A DNA stretch of 64,000 nt from Austropuccinia psidii (GCA_023105745.1 JALGQZ010000011.1:12176975-12240974); one strand, 5' to 3'; counted from the first letter of the stretch, positions 1 through 10,344 are shown. Numbers and translations: made by a program. The notes: generated by a model from the sequence alone, not told the origin.

Positions 1-313
1 GGTTTTCCTCTATGAATAGTTTTATTTAAGAATTTTAATTGTAATTATTCTTGTAACAAATAATTCTAGATTAAATAAATTTTATATGATTTTAATTAAG
101 AAATTTTATTATTAATACTTGTAATTGATTCTAGTAAAAAATATTTGGTTGCTGTTATAGTCACTAGTAGTGTATTACAACTAAAATAAATAATTAAGTA
201 CTTAATTGTTTATTTGTGGTTATAACAAATATTTGTATTATGTTTAATAAGAAGAGTCATATTACCCCTGATTAATAGTAATATTATCAAGAGTTTCATA
301 GACACATCTTACA
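1..313 (+). repeat. 3' part of a C/G-family LTR, cut by the window edge
   Basis: About positions 100-313 match, in inverted orientation, the LTR of element C just right of 45132: both share the blocks CACTAGTAGTGTAT (or close), GATTAATAGTAATATTATCAA and a terminal ACA. No primer-binding site follows base 313, so this is a solo or 3' LTR end and not a 5' LTR. The left part lies outside the window. Confidence 0.7.
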
Positions 314-335
314 CAAAGAGTGAATTTCCCTGATA

Positions 336-633
336 GGATTTCTTCCTTCAATTGATTAGGAAAACCCCAGCCCTTCATGGGTGTACAGGGTCTATACATG
401 AGGTGTTGGAGGTTGGGTCATGATACAGCTCCCGGTTTGTAAATCCAAAAGTTTATTTGGTGAATCCAGCCTGTGCAAGTAGTGACAGGATGTATTGGTG
501 AATCCAACTGTATAGTCATTCTAAATGAAGATTTGTGAAACTGAATATACATACCAATCAAAGATTTTCTGATTTTCTGAGTTTGAGGGGCTTTAAGGTT
601 TAATACCCTTTAACCCTGATAGTGGCTGTGACA
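336..633 (-). repeat. Diverged E-family LTR fragment
   Basis: Aligns by eye with the outer half of the E1 LTR (about 3830-4123): both carry a repeated phrase of the kind 'gaatccaacctgtacaagtag', the word CTGAATA/CTGAATG, and end in an ...ACCCTGRTAGTGG-TGTGACA-like terminus (here at 633). Divergence is clearly greater than between E1 and E2, so it is an older or different subfamily copy. Confidence 0.5.
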
Positions 634-639
634 TTTGAA

Positions 640-1088
640 AGCCCTTAAATACAGGAGGCAAATGTTGTTTGGGCTCTTGCCAATACGAAAGGTTGGGTAC
701 CCTGGCACCTTTTTCAATTTTCCCTTTGTCTGTCCTTTTTCATGGATTTTCAAATTGATTCATTTAAAGCCCTACCATGCCTTTAAATCAATTCAAAATC
801 ATGTCAAACATGCTTAAAATCCTGTATGGAAACTTCTTGGACAATTCAGAAGATGAACACATTAACAAAGGTTTGGTAAGTTTTAATAAAGCTTATGTAA
901 CTCACAATTGAGGTAAAAATTAAAATCTCAAATACACAAAAGCTGTTAGATTATTAAATCATTAAATAACAGTCCAAATACCCATTTTTGGGTATAACAC
1001 CCTGCGAGTCTCTCATGGGTTAAATTTGGTGTATAATTCAAATATAAAATAATAACTATAGCTTTGTTTATACAACATGGAGATATTT
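640..1088 (-). repeat. Repeat shared, inverted, with about 60.98-61.45 kb
   Basis: Blocks GGGTACCCTGG (about 695), GGTATAACACCCT (about 991) and ATAGCTTTGTTTATA (about 1060) occur in the same order in the reverse complement of about 60980-61450. This is probably the U3 side of a C/G-family LTR plus its flank. The exact LTR terminus is not resolved because the similarity continues through the candidate TGTTATA start. Confidence 0.45.
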
Positions 1089-1480
1089 TAACAGGGGATC
1101 TTGGGAATAATAACAGTGAGCTGGAACTCAAGATTCAGGGAACTCACTTGGAAGACTCCAAAAGAATCAAAGAATTAAGAAAAATATATTTCTTTAACAA
1201 GAATAATGCAAGTACAAAGATGAAATGAAAAATAAGAAAGAAAGCCAAAAGGATAAAGATAAAACAAAATAAGTATTCTATTCACTGTTTCAACCTTTCA
1301 GAAAGAACAATGGAATTAGTAGAGGATATTACCACTAATATTCACTGACAGGTGACAAAAGCGGTGAAAATGCCTGACTTAATAATAGCAGTATTAACTA
1401 TCAAGATGAGACAAAAAAATAAAGATAAAAGAAATCCTAGTAGATCAATCAAATGGGTGAAAAGAGCCCAGAGTGTCACA
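1089..1480 (-). repeat. Diverged E-family LTR fragment
   Basis: Matches the inner half of the E1 LTR (about 3380-3750): same order of GGAACTCACTT, CACTGTTTCAACCT and a run of AT-rich ATAATAACCAAGAT-like sequence. It also matches 2700-2928 in inverted orientation. No coding sequence is seen. Confidence 0.45.
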
Positions 1481-2179
1481 GCCATGAATCATTACCCTCT
1501 TGGACCATTTCATGGCATATCATTGTCATATTCAATGTATGGCAATCTGGCCATAGTCATAATTCTTTGTCCAAATTGGACACTAACCCTTTTTGGCCTT
1601 TTATTGCCATTCCATCATCTGGGGCCAACCAGGCCCCTTCACCATCATCATGTCATTCATTGCCACCTTTGGTCATTTATCCAGTAAACAGGGAAAATAT
1701 AGCCAAAAATGCTGTATTTCATGTTTAAGCTTACAATACAGTTTTGCGTATTTCTGCACATTATGCCATAATATGCCTTTTCCCCATGAAATATGGGAAG
1801 TATGCCCAAATGGGGCTGAAATTAAAGATTTGGGAAATTTGGGAATTCTTTTGCACTTTGACCAAATATAGTTTTAAGCCTGTACAGGCTTGTTTTGAAC
1901 AGAAACCCAAAGATGGCCAAAAACACCAAGAAAGCCTATTAAGACCTCAAACACACATTTTCCAATGATTTTCAAGGTCATCCTCCAGAAATTCTTTTGA
2001 AGCCTTGTCCCTCCAAGTACCCAAAGTGCCACAAATGGTGTTATACAACATTATGCATATTTTCTCACCAGAAAGCCAATGGTGACCAAATAAGGGGGCC
2101 ATCCTTCAATTTCAAAAATGCCTCTCAGCGCTTATGGCTCAATATTTTGCGGAATATTGATAAAGTATCAAGCTCAGTG
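1481..2179. other. Non-coding stretch between two opposed LTR fragments
   Basis: Short unrelated open frames only, none with a recognisable domain. The base composition (CCTTTTTGGCC, GGGGCCAACCAGGCCCC) recalls the GC-richer 3' region of E elements, but I could not align it convincingly. Probably the decayed interior of an old element. Confidence 0.3.
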
Positions 2180-2928
2180 TTTCATTAAATACCAATCATC
2201 TCAATCATCAGGTATTGGTTATTTCTCAAGAATGCAATATTCCTCCAAGGGAATACTTTCAGTTCACCCCAAGGGGTACTGAAGAGGAAGTTCCAAAGCC
2301 AGTTTTCAGTTTTAATTCTTCATCAATTCACCTTGGGAACCCCATTCATTCAATACAGTATTTCTCCATAGAATCCTGTATTTCAACCACACACCCTGGG
2401 AAGATCATTCAACCCAGTTATTTGGCCAGGTGTATATTTCCTCAGGAAATAGATACAGCTTCAAGGATCCAATATAGACCAGTTCTCAGCCTGAAGGAGT
2501 AAAGCTCTCAACTTTTCATATATAGCAGCCTCTCTTCCAACTCTGGGTTTTTTTTCACCAGTTTATTAATATAATTGGATCTTTTTGTGACTTTATTTTC
2601 TCTCATCTTGAAAGTGAATATTGATATTGTTAAGTCAGTAATTGGCACATTTTTTTTCTTTGCCTGTAATTGGATATTTGGTAGTCATATCCTTACTAAT
2701 CCTATTGTTTTTTCTTGCAGGTTGAAACAGTGAATAAAGGAATTACTTGGTTTTCTCTTTGGCCATTTGGCTTTGGTTACTATTATGCATCTCATCTTTG
2801 TAATTTCATTATTCTTACTGGAGAAATATACTCTTCCTTATTCCTTTGATTCTTTTTGAGTATTCCAAGTGAGTTCCCTGATTCCTGAGTGCCAGGCCAC
2901 TCTTGTTATCCCCAAGAGCCCAGTGACA
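2180..2928 (+). repeat. Diverged E-family LTR, plus orientation
   Basis: Runs parallel to the E2 LTR (18323-19072): shared order of ATATAGCAGCC, a T-rich CTGGG..TTTTTTCACCAG block, GGTNGNCATATCCTTANTAA, CAGGTTGAAANAGTG and the end GAGTGCCAGGCC...CCAGTGACA at 2928. The length of about 750 bp equals that of the intact E LTRs. Diverged, without visible flanking duplication. Confidence 0.5.
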
Positions 2929-3379
2929 TTATATTAGTTAGCTCATAACTGATTCTTGCATTCTTTATTAATTTATTTTTATCCTTAAAATCATTCATTC
3001 ATCAACTGACACCTTTATGACTTTAATGAGTTTCTTCAAGTTTCTCAATTTCCAATCACTCTTTCACTCTTGAGAATTGATTTTCTCATTATTATTTTCC
3101 TCTCAATCTTTATGAAAAATTTTCCTTCTCTTAAAATTGTGTGGCAGACCATTTTTAGTCATTGTTCATTCCAATAAATTTTAGCTCAGGTCACAGGTTG
3201 ATTTTAATTTTCAGATTCATTGCAAAATTCATTTCCTTGACAATATTCATTCAGAAAGATTCCCTTTGATTCATTATTCAAGAATTTTGGTTCATAGTAA
3301 TATTTCAGTTTCATATTGATTCTTTGATTGATTGGTTTGACATAAACTTGCTTTGTACTTCAAGAAATTGATTGACCTG
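2929..3379. other. AT-rich spacer, nothing recognised
   Basis: No open frame of note, no repeat found elsewhere in the window, and no splice-flanked block. This is the flank of the E1 3' LTR; the five bases before the LTR (3375-3379) read ACCTG and would be the target duplication if the other end survived. Confidence 0.4.
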
Positions 3380-4123
3380 TGTCACAGGAGCTCTTCTAAG
3401 TGAAGAGGGCCTGGCACTCAGTAAACAGGGACTCACTTATGGAGGGCTCAAGGATATGATAAAGAGGAATACACTTAAGAGTGTTAAGAGATGAATTACT
3501 CATAAAAGAAATATAAGAAAAGAAGCAACAAAAGAATGAGATTAAGAAATAGAAGAGCCAACCACAAACAAGTCCAAGTCCACTGTTTCAACCTGTCAGA
3601 ATGAAAATAGAAGGGTTAATAAGGATATGGCCACCCACTCATACTGTACAGGAAAAGAAAGGAAATGCAAAGACTAACTTAATATTAAATGAATATAATA
3701 ACCAAGATAAGGATAATAATATTCATAAAATAATAAATAAACTAAATTAATTAACTGGGGAAAAATCCCCAGGGGGGAGAAAGAGGGGCTGGTATATCTG
3801 AGAATCACCAGCCCTGATTCAGAGAGAGAATTTTCATGAGAGGATTGGATGATTGAATTGAGTCTGGCCAATACAGGTCCTGTACAAGAAGAGTGGTAGT
3901 ATTGAGTGATCATAAAGTTTGGCAATGGTGTATCCAAACTGTATTGGGTAATTCCAACCTGTACAAGTATTGACAGGCTGTATTGATGAACCAGACTGTA
4001 TGTATGTTTCAGCAAGGAAGATTTCTGAAACTGAATGCTGATGAAAATAGTGGATCTGCTGGTTTTAGGTGTTTGAGTGGGTGTATTAATGAATACCCTT
4101 ACCCCTGGTGAGTGGTTGTTACA
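3380..4123 (-). repeat. 3' LTR of element E1 (744 bp)
   Basis: Starts TGTCACAGG and ends GGTTGTTACA on the plus strand, so TG..CA on both strands. Its reverse complement matches 18323-19072 almost end to end. On the minus strand a purine-rich tract (GAGGGGGATAC) directly precedes it. The 5' LTR partner is missing. Confidence 0.85.
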
Positions 4124-4140
4124 GTATCCCCCTCTTGAAA
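4124..4140 (-). promoter_or_regulatory. Polypurine tract of element E1
   Basis: On the minus strand CAAGAGGGGGATAC abuts the LTR start. A purine tract at this spot primes plus-strand cDNA in LTR retrotransposons. The same tract precedes the E2 LTR at 18310-18322. Confidence 0.7.
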
Positions 4141-4989
4141 CTGTTGGGCTCCTGAACACCATAATACCCCGCCACTGTTGAGTGGCATCTCAATATCCCC
4201 AAATTTTGTCAAAAATTTTCTTTTTAACTTTCATTTCCTCTTGACCATTATACTGAAAATCCCCTTTCAATTCTTCCCTGCCAAATTAATTTGATTCCCC
4301 CTTTCTTATAACTTGAGCAAGTTTTTCACTTTGAAATATGTCTTTTTTCTTCTTCTGATTCAATGAGTCTTCCTTCATGGGGCATGGCCTTGGGCTGTAT
4401 CCCAAAATGATTGCCACCGAGCTCTTCTGCTCAAAAATGATGCAAAATGAGTATATGAAGTTATACTCAATTGCCAAGGGCCAATCTGATGTTGAACCCT
4501 TCTTGCCCAACTGAAAATGTCCTGAAAAGAGTCTTCAAGGGTTCTTATCCCCATTTGCCTTGGAAATACCTCCCCCTGGCCTTACCATAGTCTTTGGGCC
4601 TTGGCCCTTGCTAAGGTAATTCTTGATGATTATTGATTTTATGGCCTTTTGAGCCTTTTTTGGGTCTTGGGCGAAAAGGAGTGGTTCTTGGTTCTATGGC
4701 TCTTTTTGGTGTCCTATGGTCCACGGTCGGTGGGGGCTATTGGAGGCCTCCAGGGCCAAAATTGACCCCCTGGGCCCAATTTTTCTGGGGACCCAGGGAT
4801 GCTGTGGGACCAAAAATTGGCCCATGGACCCATATTTCACCTACATGGCCTGGACCCATTTTGAGGGTCCAGGACCATCAATATACTGGCCTCCCCAAAG
4901 TTGCAGGGGATGTCCTGGGTGATGAATTCAGCCCCAAAGGGGTCTTGAATCTTCACCTTGGAGGCTTTGAGGGGGGTCATAATTGAGTT
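4141..4989. other. GC-rich non-coding block of element E1
   Basis: Between the LTR and the start of the opposite-strand gene. The core (about 4735-4960) is strikingly GC-rich for this window and full of short palindromic words such as GGGCCC, GGACCC and CCATGG. It recurs inverted at 17471-17740 in E2. Open frames here are shadows of composition. Position and conservation suggest the promoter or 5' leader of the opposite-strand gene, or the 3' untranslated region of the element RNA; neither is shown directly. Confidence 0.5.
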
Positions 4990-6324
4990 ATGGCCCCATT
5001 TCCTTGAGGTCCTTTGTCTTTGACTTGGAGTGGGCTGATTCTGACATATTGAATCTTCTGCTTGAATATTCTTCAGTTATGAGATCCAAACTGACTGAAC
5101 TCAGTGAATATTCTCCTTCTGCGCCACCACCATCTGTCCTTTGTGGTTCTGGCGTCTTCAGACAATTGTCTTCACCCTCCATGCCTTCCTCTGGACATTT
5201 TGATCCCTCCCAAACATATGATGGTTACAAGACAGTTGGGTTTCTTGATCCTGCTTGTACTGAGTGTCTGGCCAGGGGTAAATATTGCTTTAAACACTAC
5301 AATTCTTGATCTTCAAAGTGCCATTACTGTTTCATTGGGAAGAGGCCATGTCGTCATACCCATGTGCCAACTTCTAATGTCAGAAGGTATTTATAGAGTA
5401 GGAAACATGGGCCTTTTGGGAAAGAGCTCCCAGTTTCTGCAGCACCTACTCCTGATGGAACTTCAGGGTATTCCCATTGTGAGTAACTTGAATAACTTGA
5501 TTAAAATTGGTACTTATATTCTTGATGTAGTGACTGGTTCTAGGCAGAGGGATGTGGCAAGGTGGACTGATGCTGGAGGGCCAATTCCAATTGGTGGTAG
5601 GCCAATATATTCCAGCTCAGAAGTCCCAATCTACAGGATCAATACTGCAGGGGTGGTGAAAAGAATAAGAAGGATTTCTGATTCCCCAGCTGATCCAGAT
5701 GCTGAAGGTAGTGATGAGTTGGATGGTGAAGAAGCTGTAGTTGTTCCTCCTTCAGTTGGCCACCAATCCAGCACTTCCTCTTCTCAGCCTCTTTCCAACC
5801 AATTCCAAGGTCAAGTTACTCCGAGTACTCCCAGAACTTTCCAACCTTTTCTTGCTTCCATTCCTCCTGCTTCACCAAGTCCTTCCCATGCCAGGCCTTC
5901 TTTGAATCAAGCAGTAAGACCATCACCCAACCAGCAACCCAGGAACTCTCCAATAGCCACCTCTCAACAACTCTGACCTATGGCCAGTTCCAGTAGAAGG
6001 AGAGATGGATTGTCTCCTTTGCCATTTCCTGCCGCTCAAGTCTTTCAAAGAAGAGATTGTTGGCCTATCCAAATTACCAGAGAAGATCAAAACAGGGCGA
6101 GTGAAAACCAAGAAGCTGTGGCCAGGTTATTCATGAGAGTTGATAGAAATAGCAGGGAGGTGATTATGTATGCAAATGATAGAATTATTTTGGGTACTGC
6201 TTCAGAAGAGATGGCTGAAAGGTTTGCCTGGTATGAAGATGAGTTGATAAATGACTTTCAGAGAACCTTTGATGATTTAGGTAGACATAAATTGTTTCCT
6301 TGTCCTTTTTTGTGTATGGTTTGA
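4990..6324 (+). pseudogene. Opposite-strand accessory gene of element E1, Zn2Cys6-like, spliced
   Basis: Runs against the element's own direction. Exon 1 (about 4990-5478) encodes an N-terminus rich in Ser/Pro, then a cysteine cluster C-x2-C-x6-C-x10-C-x2-C-x6-C at about 5254-5353, the spacing of fungal Zn(II)2Cys6 binuclear clusters. A 52-nt intron (5479-5530) restores the frame into exon 2: GSRQRDVARW, a Gly/Pro-rich stretch, an acidic patch (about 5690-5740), a Ser/Pro-rich linker and a charged helical tail (about 6060-6290). This copy is broken: a missing C just after the ATG (E2 has ATGGCCCCC, here ATGGCCCC), stops at 5307 and about 5394, and one at 5974. The family function is unknown to me; DNA binding is an inference from the cysteine spacing. 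Confidence 0.6.
5479..5530 (+). other. Predicted 52-nt intron in the opposite-strand gene
   Basis: Starts GTGAGT and ends GATGTAG. Removing it joins ...TAT TCC CAT T to TG ACT GGT TCT with an open frame. E2 has the same ends at the same place (16932-16981, minus) although the interior differs, which supports a real intron. Confidence 0.7.
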
Positions 6325-6539
6325 CTTCTATTCCCACTCTTATAACTACTAAAAAATGAAAAAATAAATGGAACCTCCCAATACATGACTTGGGAGGGGA
6401 TTCTGCTGCTTTAAAGAAATAAAAGAAAACAAACTTATACAAGTAAAGAAAAAGAAAGAAATTGAGAGAAAAAGAGAGTAGAGACAAAGAAATAAAGAAA
6501 TTCCTGATGGTTTGTTCTTCTTGTAGTGAGTTGCTTGAT
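6325..6539. other. AT-rich tail region between the opposite-strand gene and pol
   Basis: Purine-rich on the plus strand (many GAAA/AAAG runs). No gene seen. It separates the convergent ends of the opposite-strand gene and of pol. Confidence 0.4.
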
Positions 6540-7010
6540 TTTGGCCAAGAATGTCTGAAAATGAAAACCAAGAATTCAATGCTCACAGAGTGGCCAAGTT
6601 AATGTTTTACAAGAAGTAGAACCCTCAGGGATGCATATTAGGAGATAGAACTTACTTTCATAACTCCCACTCCCCACCAAGCACCATACAATGACAACAA
6701 ATTGCCATAAATGACTTGAAGTACTGAATGTATTGAATAATGATTACTGGCATAAATTGAAATATTGATAAATAGAAAAAAAAAGAAAAAAAGACCAAAA
6801 GAAAGAAGAGATTGGGCCATATCTTGATAAGGCCCAAATTGGAGGTATTGATGTTGTATGCTTCCTGAATCTGTCCAAAAAGTTGACAAGTGCTCGCAAA
6901 TTGGCCAAGGTGATGCTTACAACAACATATGGGTAGAATACCTTCTTCAAGGTGCATGCCAGGAGGGAACTTACTTTCATAACTTCTTCTCCCCACCAAG
7001 AACCATAAAT
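6540..7010 (-). repeat. Diverged tandem duplication spanning the end of pol
   Basis: Two copies of a segment of about 150 bp, near 6545-6695 and 6860-7010, spaced about 318 bp. Both contain TGGCCAAG..ATG, GATGCAT/GGTGCAT, the identical block GAACTTACTTTCATAACT (about 6647 and 6966) and CCCCACCAAG. On the minus strand each copy includes GAAAGTAAGTTC, a good 5' splice-site match, just after the chromodomain coding sequence. Confidence 0.55.
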
Positions 7011-7225
7011 AAAACTTTTGAGGTCTCTGGACCAGGCTTACCAGGATACAATGAATGGAAATCCTTGACAAGGTCTGGTGAGTTGGTAAGATTGGAAGCT
7101 GGTTCCCAACTTGTTCTTTCTGCGTACTCACTGAATCCTTTCCACTCTAAAAGATACCATAATTTACATCTCTTGGGTTTGGACTCCAGAAACTGAGCCA
7201 CTTCCCATTCTTCTTGCTCCTCCAC
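6977..7225 (-). CDS. Chromodomain at the C-terminus of E1 integrase
   Basis: Encodes an 82-codon stretch with the chromodomain core WEVAQFLESK..KRCKLWYLLEWKGF..ERTSWEPASNL, including the aromatic residues W-Y-LxxWKGF and W-EP. In chromoviruses this domain follows integrase and reads histone marks, biasing insertion toward certain chromatin. It lies downstream of the degraded integrase in the same direction. The frame ends within the tandem duplication, where a splice donor on this strand suggests that the true C-terminus may be spliced. Confidence 0.8.
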   Translation of the reverse strand: MEEQEEWEVAQFLESKPKRCKLWYLLEWKGFSEYAERTSWEPASNLTNSPDLVKDFHSLYPGKPGPETSKVLFMVLGGEKKL

Positions 7226-7986
7226 TAAGACTGGTGGTGGTGGAAATTGATGTCAATTTGGGATAGCTGATTGCTTCACTGGTTCTAATAAGGACACATG
7301 GAACACAGGGTGAACTGATTTCCATTGTTGAGGAAACTTGAGGTGGTATGCATGACTTCAAATGGTCTCAGCCATCTTTCTGAAAGTTTCGTGGTGGGTC
7401 TTGTAGTCTTGATGTTCTTGGAAGCTAGCCATACCTTATCCCCAGGTTGGAAATCAGGTGGAATTGCTCTATTTCTATCTGCATACTTCTTGAACCTCCT
7501 TATTGCTGACTCTAATTCTTCTTTGACAACTTTCTGTACTGATTGGATTTTTGTTGATAACTTTCCAGCAGGTGAGAATTGAGAAAAATGGATTGAGTCA
7601 AATCTGGAATTTCTTCCACAAATGGTGAAAAAAGGTGATTGCTTTGTTCATGAGTGTTCTGCATTATTACAGGAAAATTCAGCCAGAGGGAGCCAGGTGT
7701 ACCAGTCATCTTGATGATAACTGACATACATCCAAAGAGACTGTTCTGGAATCTTATTTACCATCTCTGTCTGTTCATCTGTTTCAGGATTAAATGCAGT
7801 TGAAAGATCTCTTAATATCTTGAGCTGCTGACATAATTGAGTCTAGAATGATGAAACAAATAAAGAACCTCTATCACTAACAATACTGACCGGAAGGCCA
7901 TGTTTGGAAAATACATGACTAATAAAGATTTGAGCTAAGTCCAGGGAAGTGATTGTTCCATAAGCTGGAATGAAGATTGCCATTTT
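7226..7986 (-). pseudogene. E1 integrase core and C-terminal region, broken
   Basis: The minus-strand frames continue the integrase: a VVVDRF phrase, a motif of the form SIVSDRGSLF with the second catalytic Asp, and then NPETDEQTEMVNK where chromoviruses have an NPQTDGQTE-like motif with the catalytic Glu. Further on are DFQPGDKVWL and TTRPTTKLSERW, typical of the GPY/F-type C-terminal segment leading into the chromodomain. Several stops, for example after DRF, and frame changes interrupt it. Normally this enzyme joins cDNA ends to host DNA. Confidence 0.7.
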
Positions 7987-8940
7987 TTAGAATCTGTCCA
8001 CAACTACTAAAATTGAATCAAAGTTGTTTGAAAGTGGCAGTTGAGTGATGAAGGCCATTGATAATGAATTCCAAGGACCAGAGGGAATTGAAAGAGGCTT
8101 GAGTAGTCCAAACTTCTTGTGATAAATTATCTTGTTTCTTGAACATTGCTGGCATAAGGACACATAGTCCTTAATGAATTGATTCATGCCAGTCCAATAA
8201 AAATCCCTCTTAATGACCTTGAGGGTCTTCTCCTGGCCAGGATGGCCAGCCAATGGTGAGTCATGACGCTTTTGAAGAATATTGTGTTGGACTTCTTCAT
8301 TGCTTGAGATTACCACTCTATCCTTCAATAATAATAACTTGGCTTGAGGTTCAAGAGAATACTCTGGAACTGATTCACCTCTTGCTAGTTTCTTGAGTAT
8401 TTCTTTATAATAATTGTCTTGCCATACTTCTTTTTGAATCTTGTCAGATAAGTCTGAGAATATTTCCACTTTGCTTGAGAAGAATCTTGACTCTTGAATT
8501 CCATCTTGCTTGATCACTTGATGGAAATTTTGAGGATTCTTGCTGATGAAGTCCACCCCCCTCTCTGGGTACACGTCGTTCCTACATGACAAGGCATCTG
8601 GTAAAGTGGCAAGCCTGCCAGGGTGGTAAGTCATAGTAAAATGAAACTCAGAAAGAAATTCAGGCCAATGGGCCTGACAACAAGTAAGGACTTTAGAAGA
8701 CATGAAATACTGAAGGGAAGAGTGGTCTGTCAAGACCTCAAAAGGTTTGGAAAGAGAAAGAAGGAAAGCTCTCCAGCGCTTGAGAGCCCAAACTATGCCA
8801 AGGAGTTCCTTGTCATGAATTCCATAGTTGAGCTCAGCTGGAAGCAGCTTACGACTATCAAATTCAATGGGATGCTTTCCTGAGTCATTCACCTGACTCA
8901 GTACAGCACCCAAAGCATAATCAGAAGCATCAGTCTCCAC
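7987..8940 (-). pseudogene. E1 RNase H and integrase zinc-binding domain
   Basis: A 317-codon open frame. Residues 1-125 are RNase H of Ty3/Gypsy type: ETDASDYALGAVL at the start, HPIEFDSRKL, the ELLGIVWALKRWR helix, VLTDHSSLQYF and the closing HPGRLATLPDALS. Residues about 225-275 form the H-x-H..C-x2-C integrase zinc domain: HDSPLAGHPGQEKTLK...CQQCSRN. It ends at VVVDRF in the integrase core. RNase H removes the RNA strand during cDNA synthesis. In intact elements this would be continuous with RT upstream and the integrase core downstream. Confidence 0.85.
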
Positions 8941-9275
8941 TATAGTTGGTAGAGAAGGATTGAAATGAGCAGGGATAGGTGCAGTGGTGAATGCTTCTTT
9001 GAGTATTTGAAACTGGCTAAGAGCTTCCTCATTGAAGATAAAAGGAGAGTCTTTTTTGAGAAGGGTAGTGAGAGAAGTAATTTTTTATGAAGCAACGATA
9101 AAAATTGGAAAAGCCAAGAAAGGATTGAAGAGCCTTTATGTTTCTGGGCTGAGGCCAATTGAGAATTTGCTGGACTTTCAAAGAATTCATCTTGCGGCCT
9201 TCACTTGAAACAACATAGCCCAAGTATTCCACACTTGAAGCATGGAATACATACTTGGAGGCTTTAGAAAACAAA
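8941..9275 (-). pseudogene. E1 RT thumb/connection segment
   Basis: The frame at 9274-9029 reads SVEYLGYVVSSEGRKMN...ILNWPQPRNIKALQSFLGFSNFYRCFIKNY, the hallmark Gypsy segment between RT and RNase H. A frame change near 9029 separates it from the RNase H frame. It is adjacent to RT at 9276 with one further frame change. Confidence 0.8.
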
Positions 9276-10271
9276 TTATTCTCTCAGGATTTGGAGGACA
9301 GAGGTCACATGTTTGACATGTTCTTCCTTAAAACTGGAGAAAACCATAATATCATTTAGATAAACCGCAACAAGCACATCCAAAAAATCTGCAAATATAT
9401 CATTCACTAGATTCTGGAAAGAAGCTGGAGCATTGTTCAAACCAAATGGCATGACCAAATAATCATAACTACCATACTTGGTTCTAAAGGCAGTTAAGTG
9501 CTCATCCCCCTCTTTGATTCTCAGAAGGTTATATGCACCACACAGGTCTATCTTGAAGAAGATAGTGGAACCGTTGAATACGGTAAGAAGCTGGTTCATA
9601 GGAGGAATAGGATACCTGTTCTTCCTAGTGTCAGCATTGAGTTTGCGGTAGTCAACACACAAACAAAGACCTCCATCCTTTTTCTTGACAAAAAGGACAG
9701 GTGCTCCTGTTGAAGAGGAGCTTGGTCTTATGAAACCTTTCTCTACATTCTCTGAAATGTAGGCCCGCAGTGTTTCTGACTCTTGGTTTGATAATGAGTA
9801 GATAACACAAATTGGAGGTAGAAGACCCTCCAATTTGATATGATGATCACAGGCATGGTGTGGAGGAAGATTCTCTGCTTCAACATTGGAGAGTACATCC
9901 AAATACTGGTGATAAGCAGGAGGGACTACCTTCAACATGGTTCCAATCTCTTCTGGCTCTTCCTCCTCATCCCACTGCTCCTCCAGGGAGGCATGAAAAG
10001 ATAAAGGAGGAAGGTCCATATCACCTTGAAAGAGATGAAGTGAAGATATAGAAACATCTTCTCCAACATCTTTTATCTCTTTGAAGACTTCATCTCTTAA
10101 TGGAAGTAATGACTGAGAGGGAATGATGGAAGGTATATGGACAGAAGAAGGAAGGGAAGGTGTCTTAAGTTCACCAACCATAGCAACACTGTTGACAGCA
10201 GTGGCAAAGTCATTACTAGCAGATTTTTCAGTCAATAATGGGATTGAAATGGTAAAGGAAATAATAGCCAA
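9276..10271 (-). pseudogene. E1 reverse transcriptase with altered catalytic box
   Basis: Encodes a 331-codon frame. The N-terminal third is a spacer after protease. RT then shows GFIRPSSSSTGAPVLFVKKKDGGL, CVDYRKLNADTRKNRYPIP, FKIDLCGAYNLLRIKEGDE, FRTKYGSYDYLVMPFGLNNAPASFQ and the catalytic box AVYLNDIMVFS. Active Gypsy RTs have two Asp (Y-x-D-D); here the first is Asn, so the copy is expected to be inactive even apart from its stops. The order and motifs are otherwise typical of chromovirus RT. Confidence 0.88.
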
Positions 10272-10344
10272 TATCAGGTCTTCTCCTTTGGGTTAATCCA
10301 TGATAAAAAACTTCCATTAAAGCTTGGGAAAGAATGCAAGTCAA

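Noticed and set aside
4983..5309. Treating this frame as an ordinary host gene with its own start at 4983
   Set aside because: The start is a TTG artefact. The second copy shows ATGGCCCCC, and both copies lie inside E-family elements, so it is an element gene with a one-base loss after the ATG.
5104..5976. A continuous 290-codon protein from the ATG at 5104
   Set aside because: Its first part is an out-of-frame reading across exon 1 and the intron. Only the part after 5530 is exon 2; the cysteine cluster lies in another frame.
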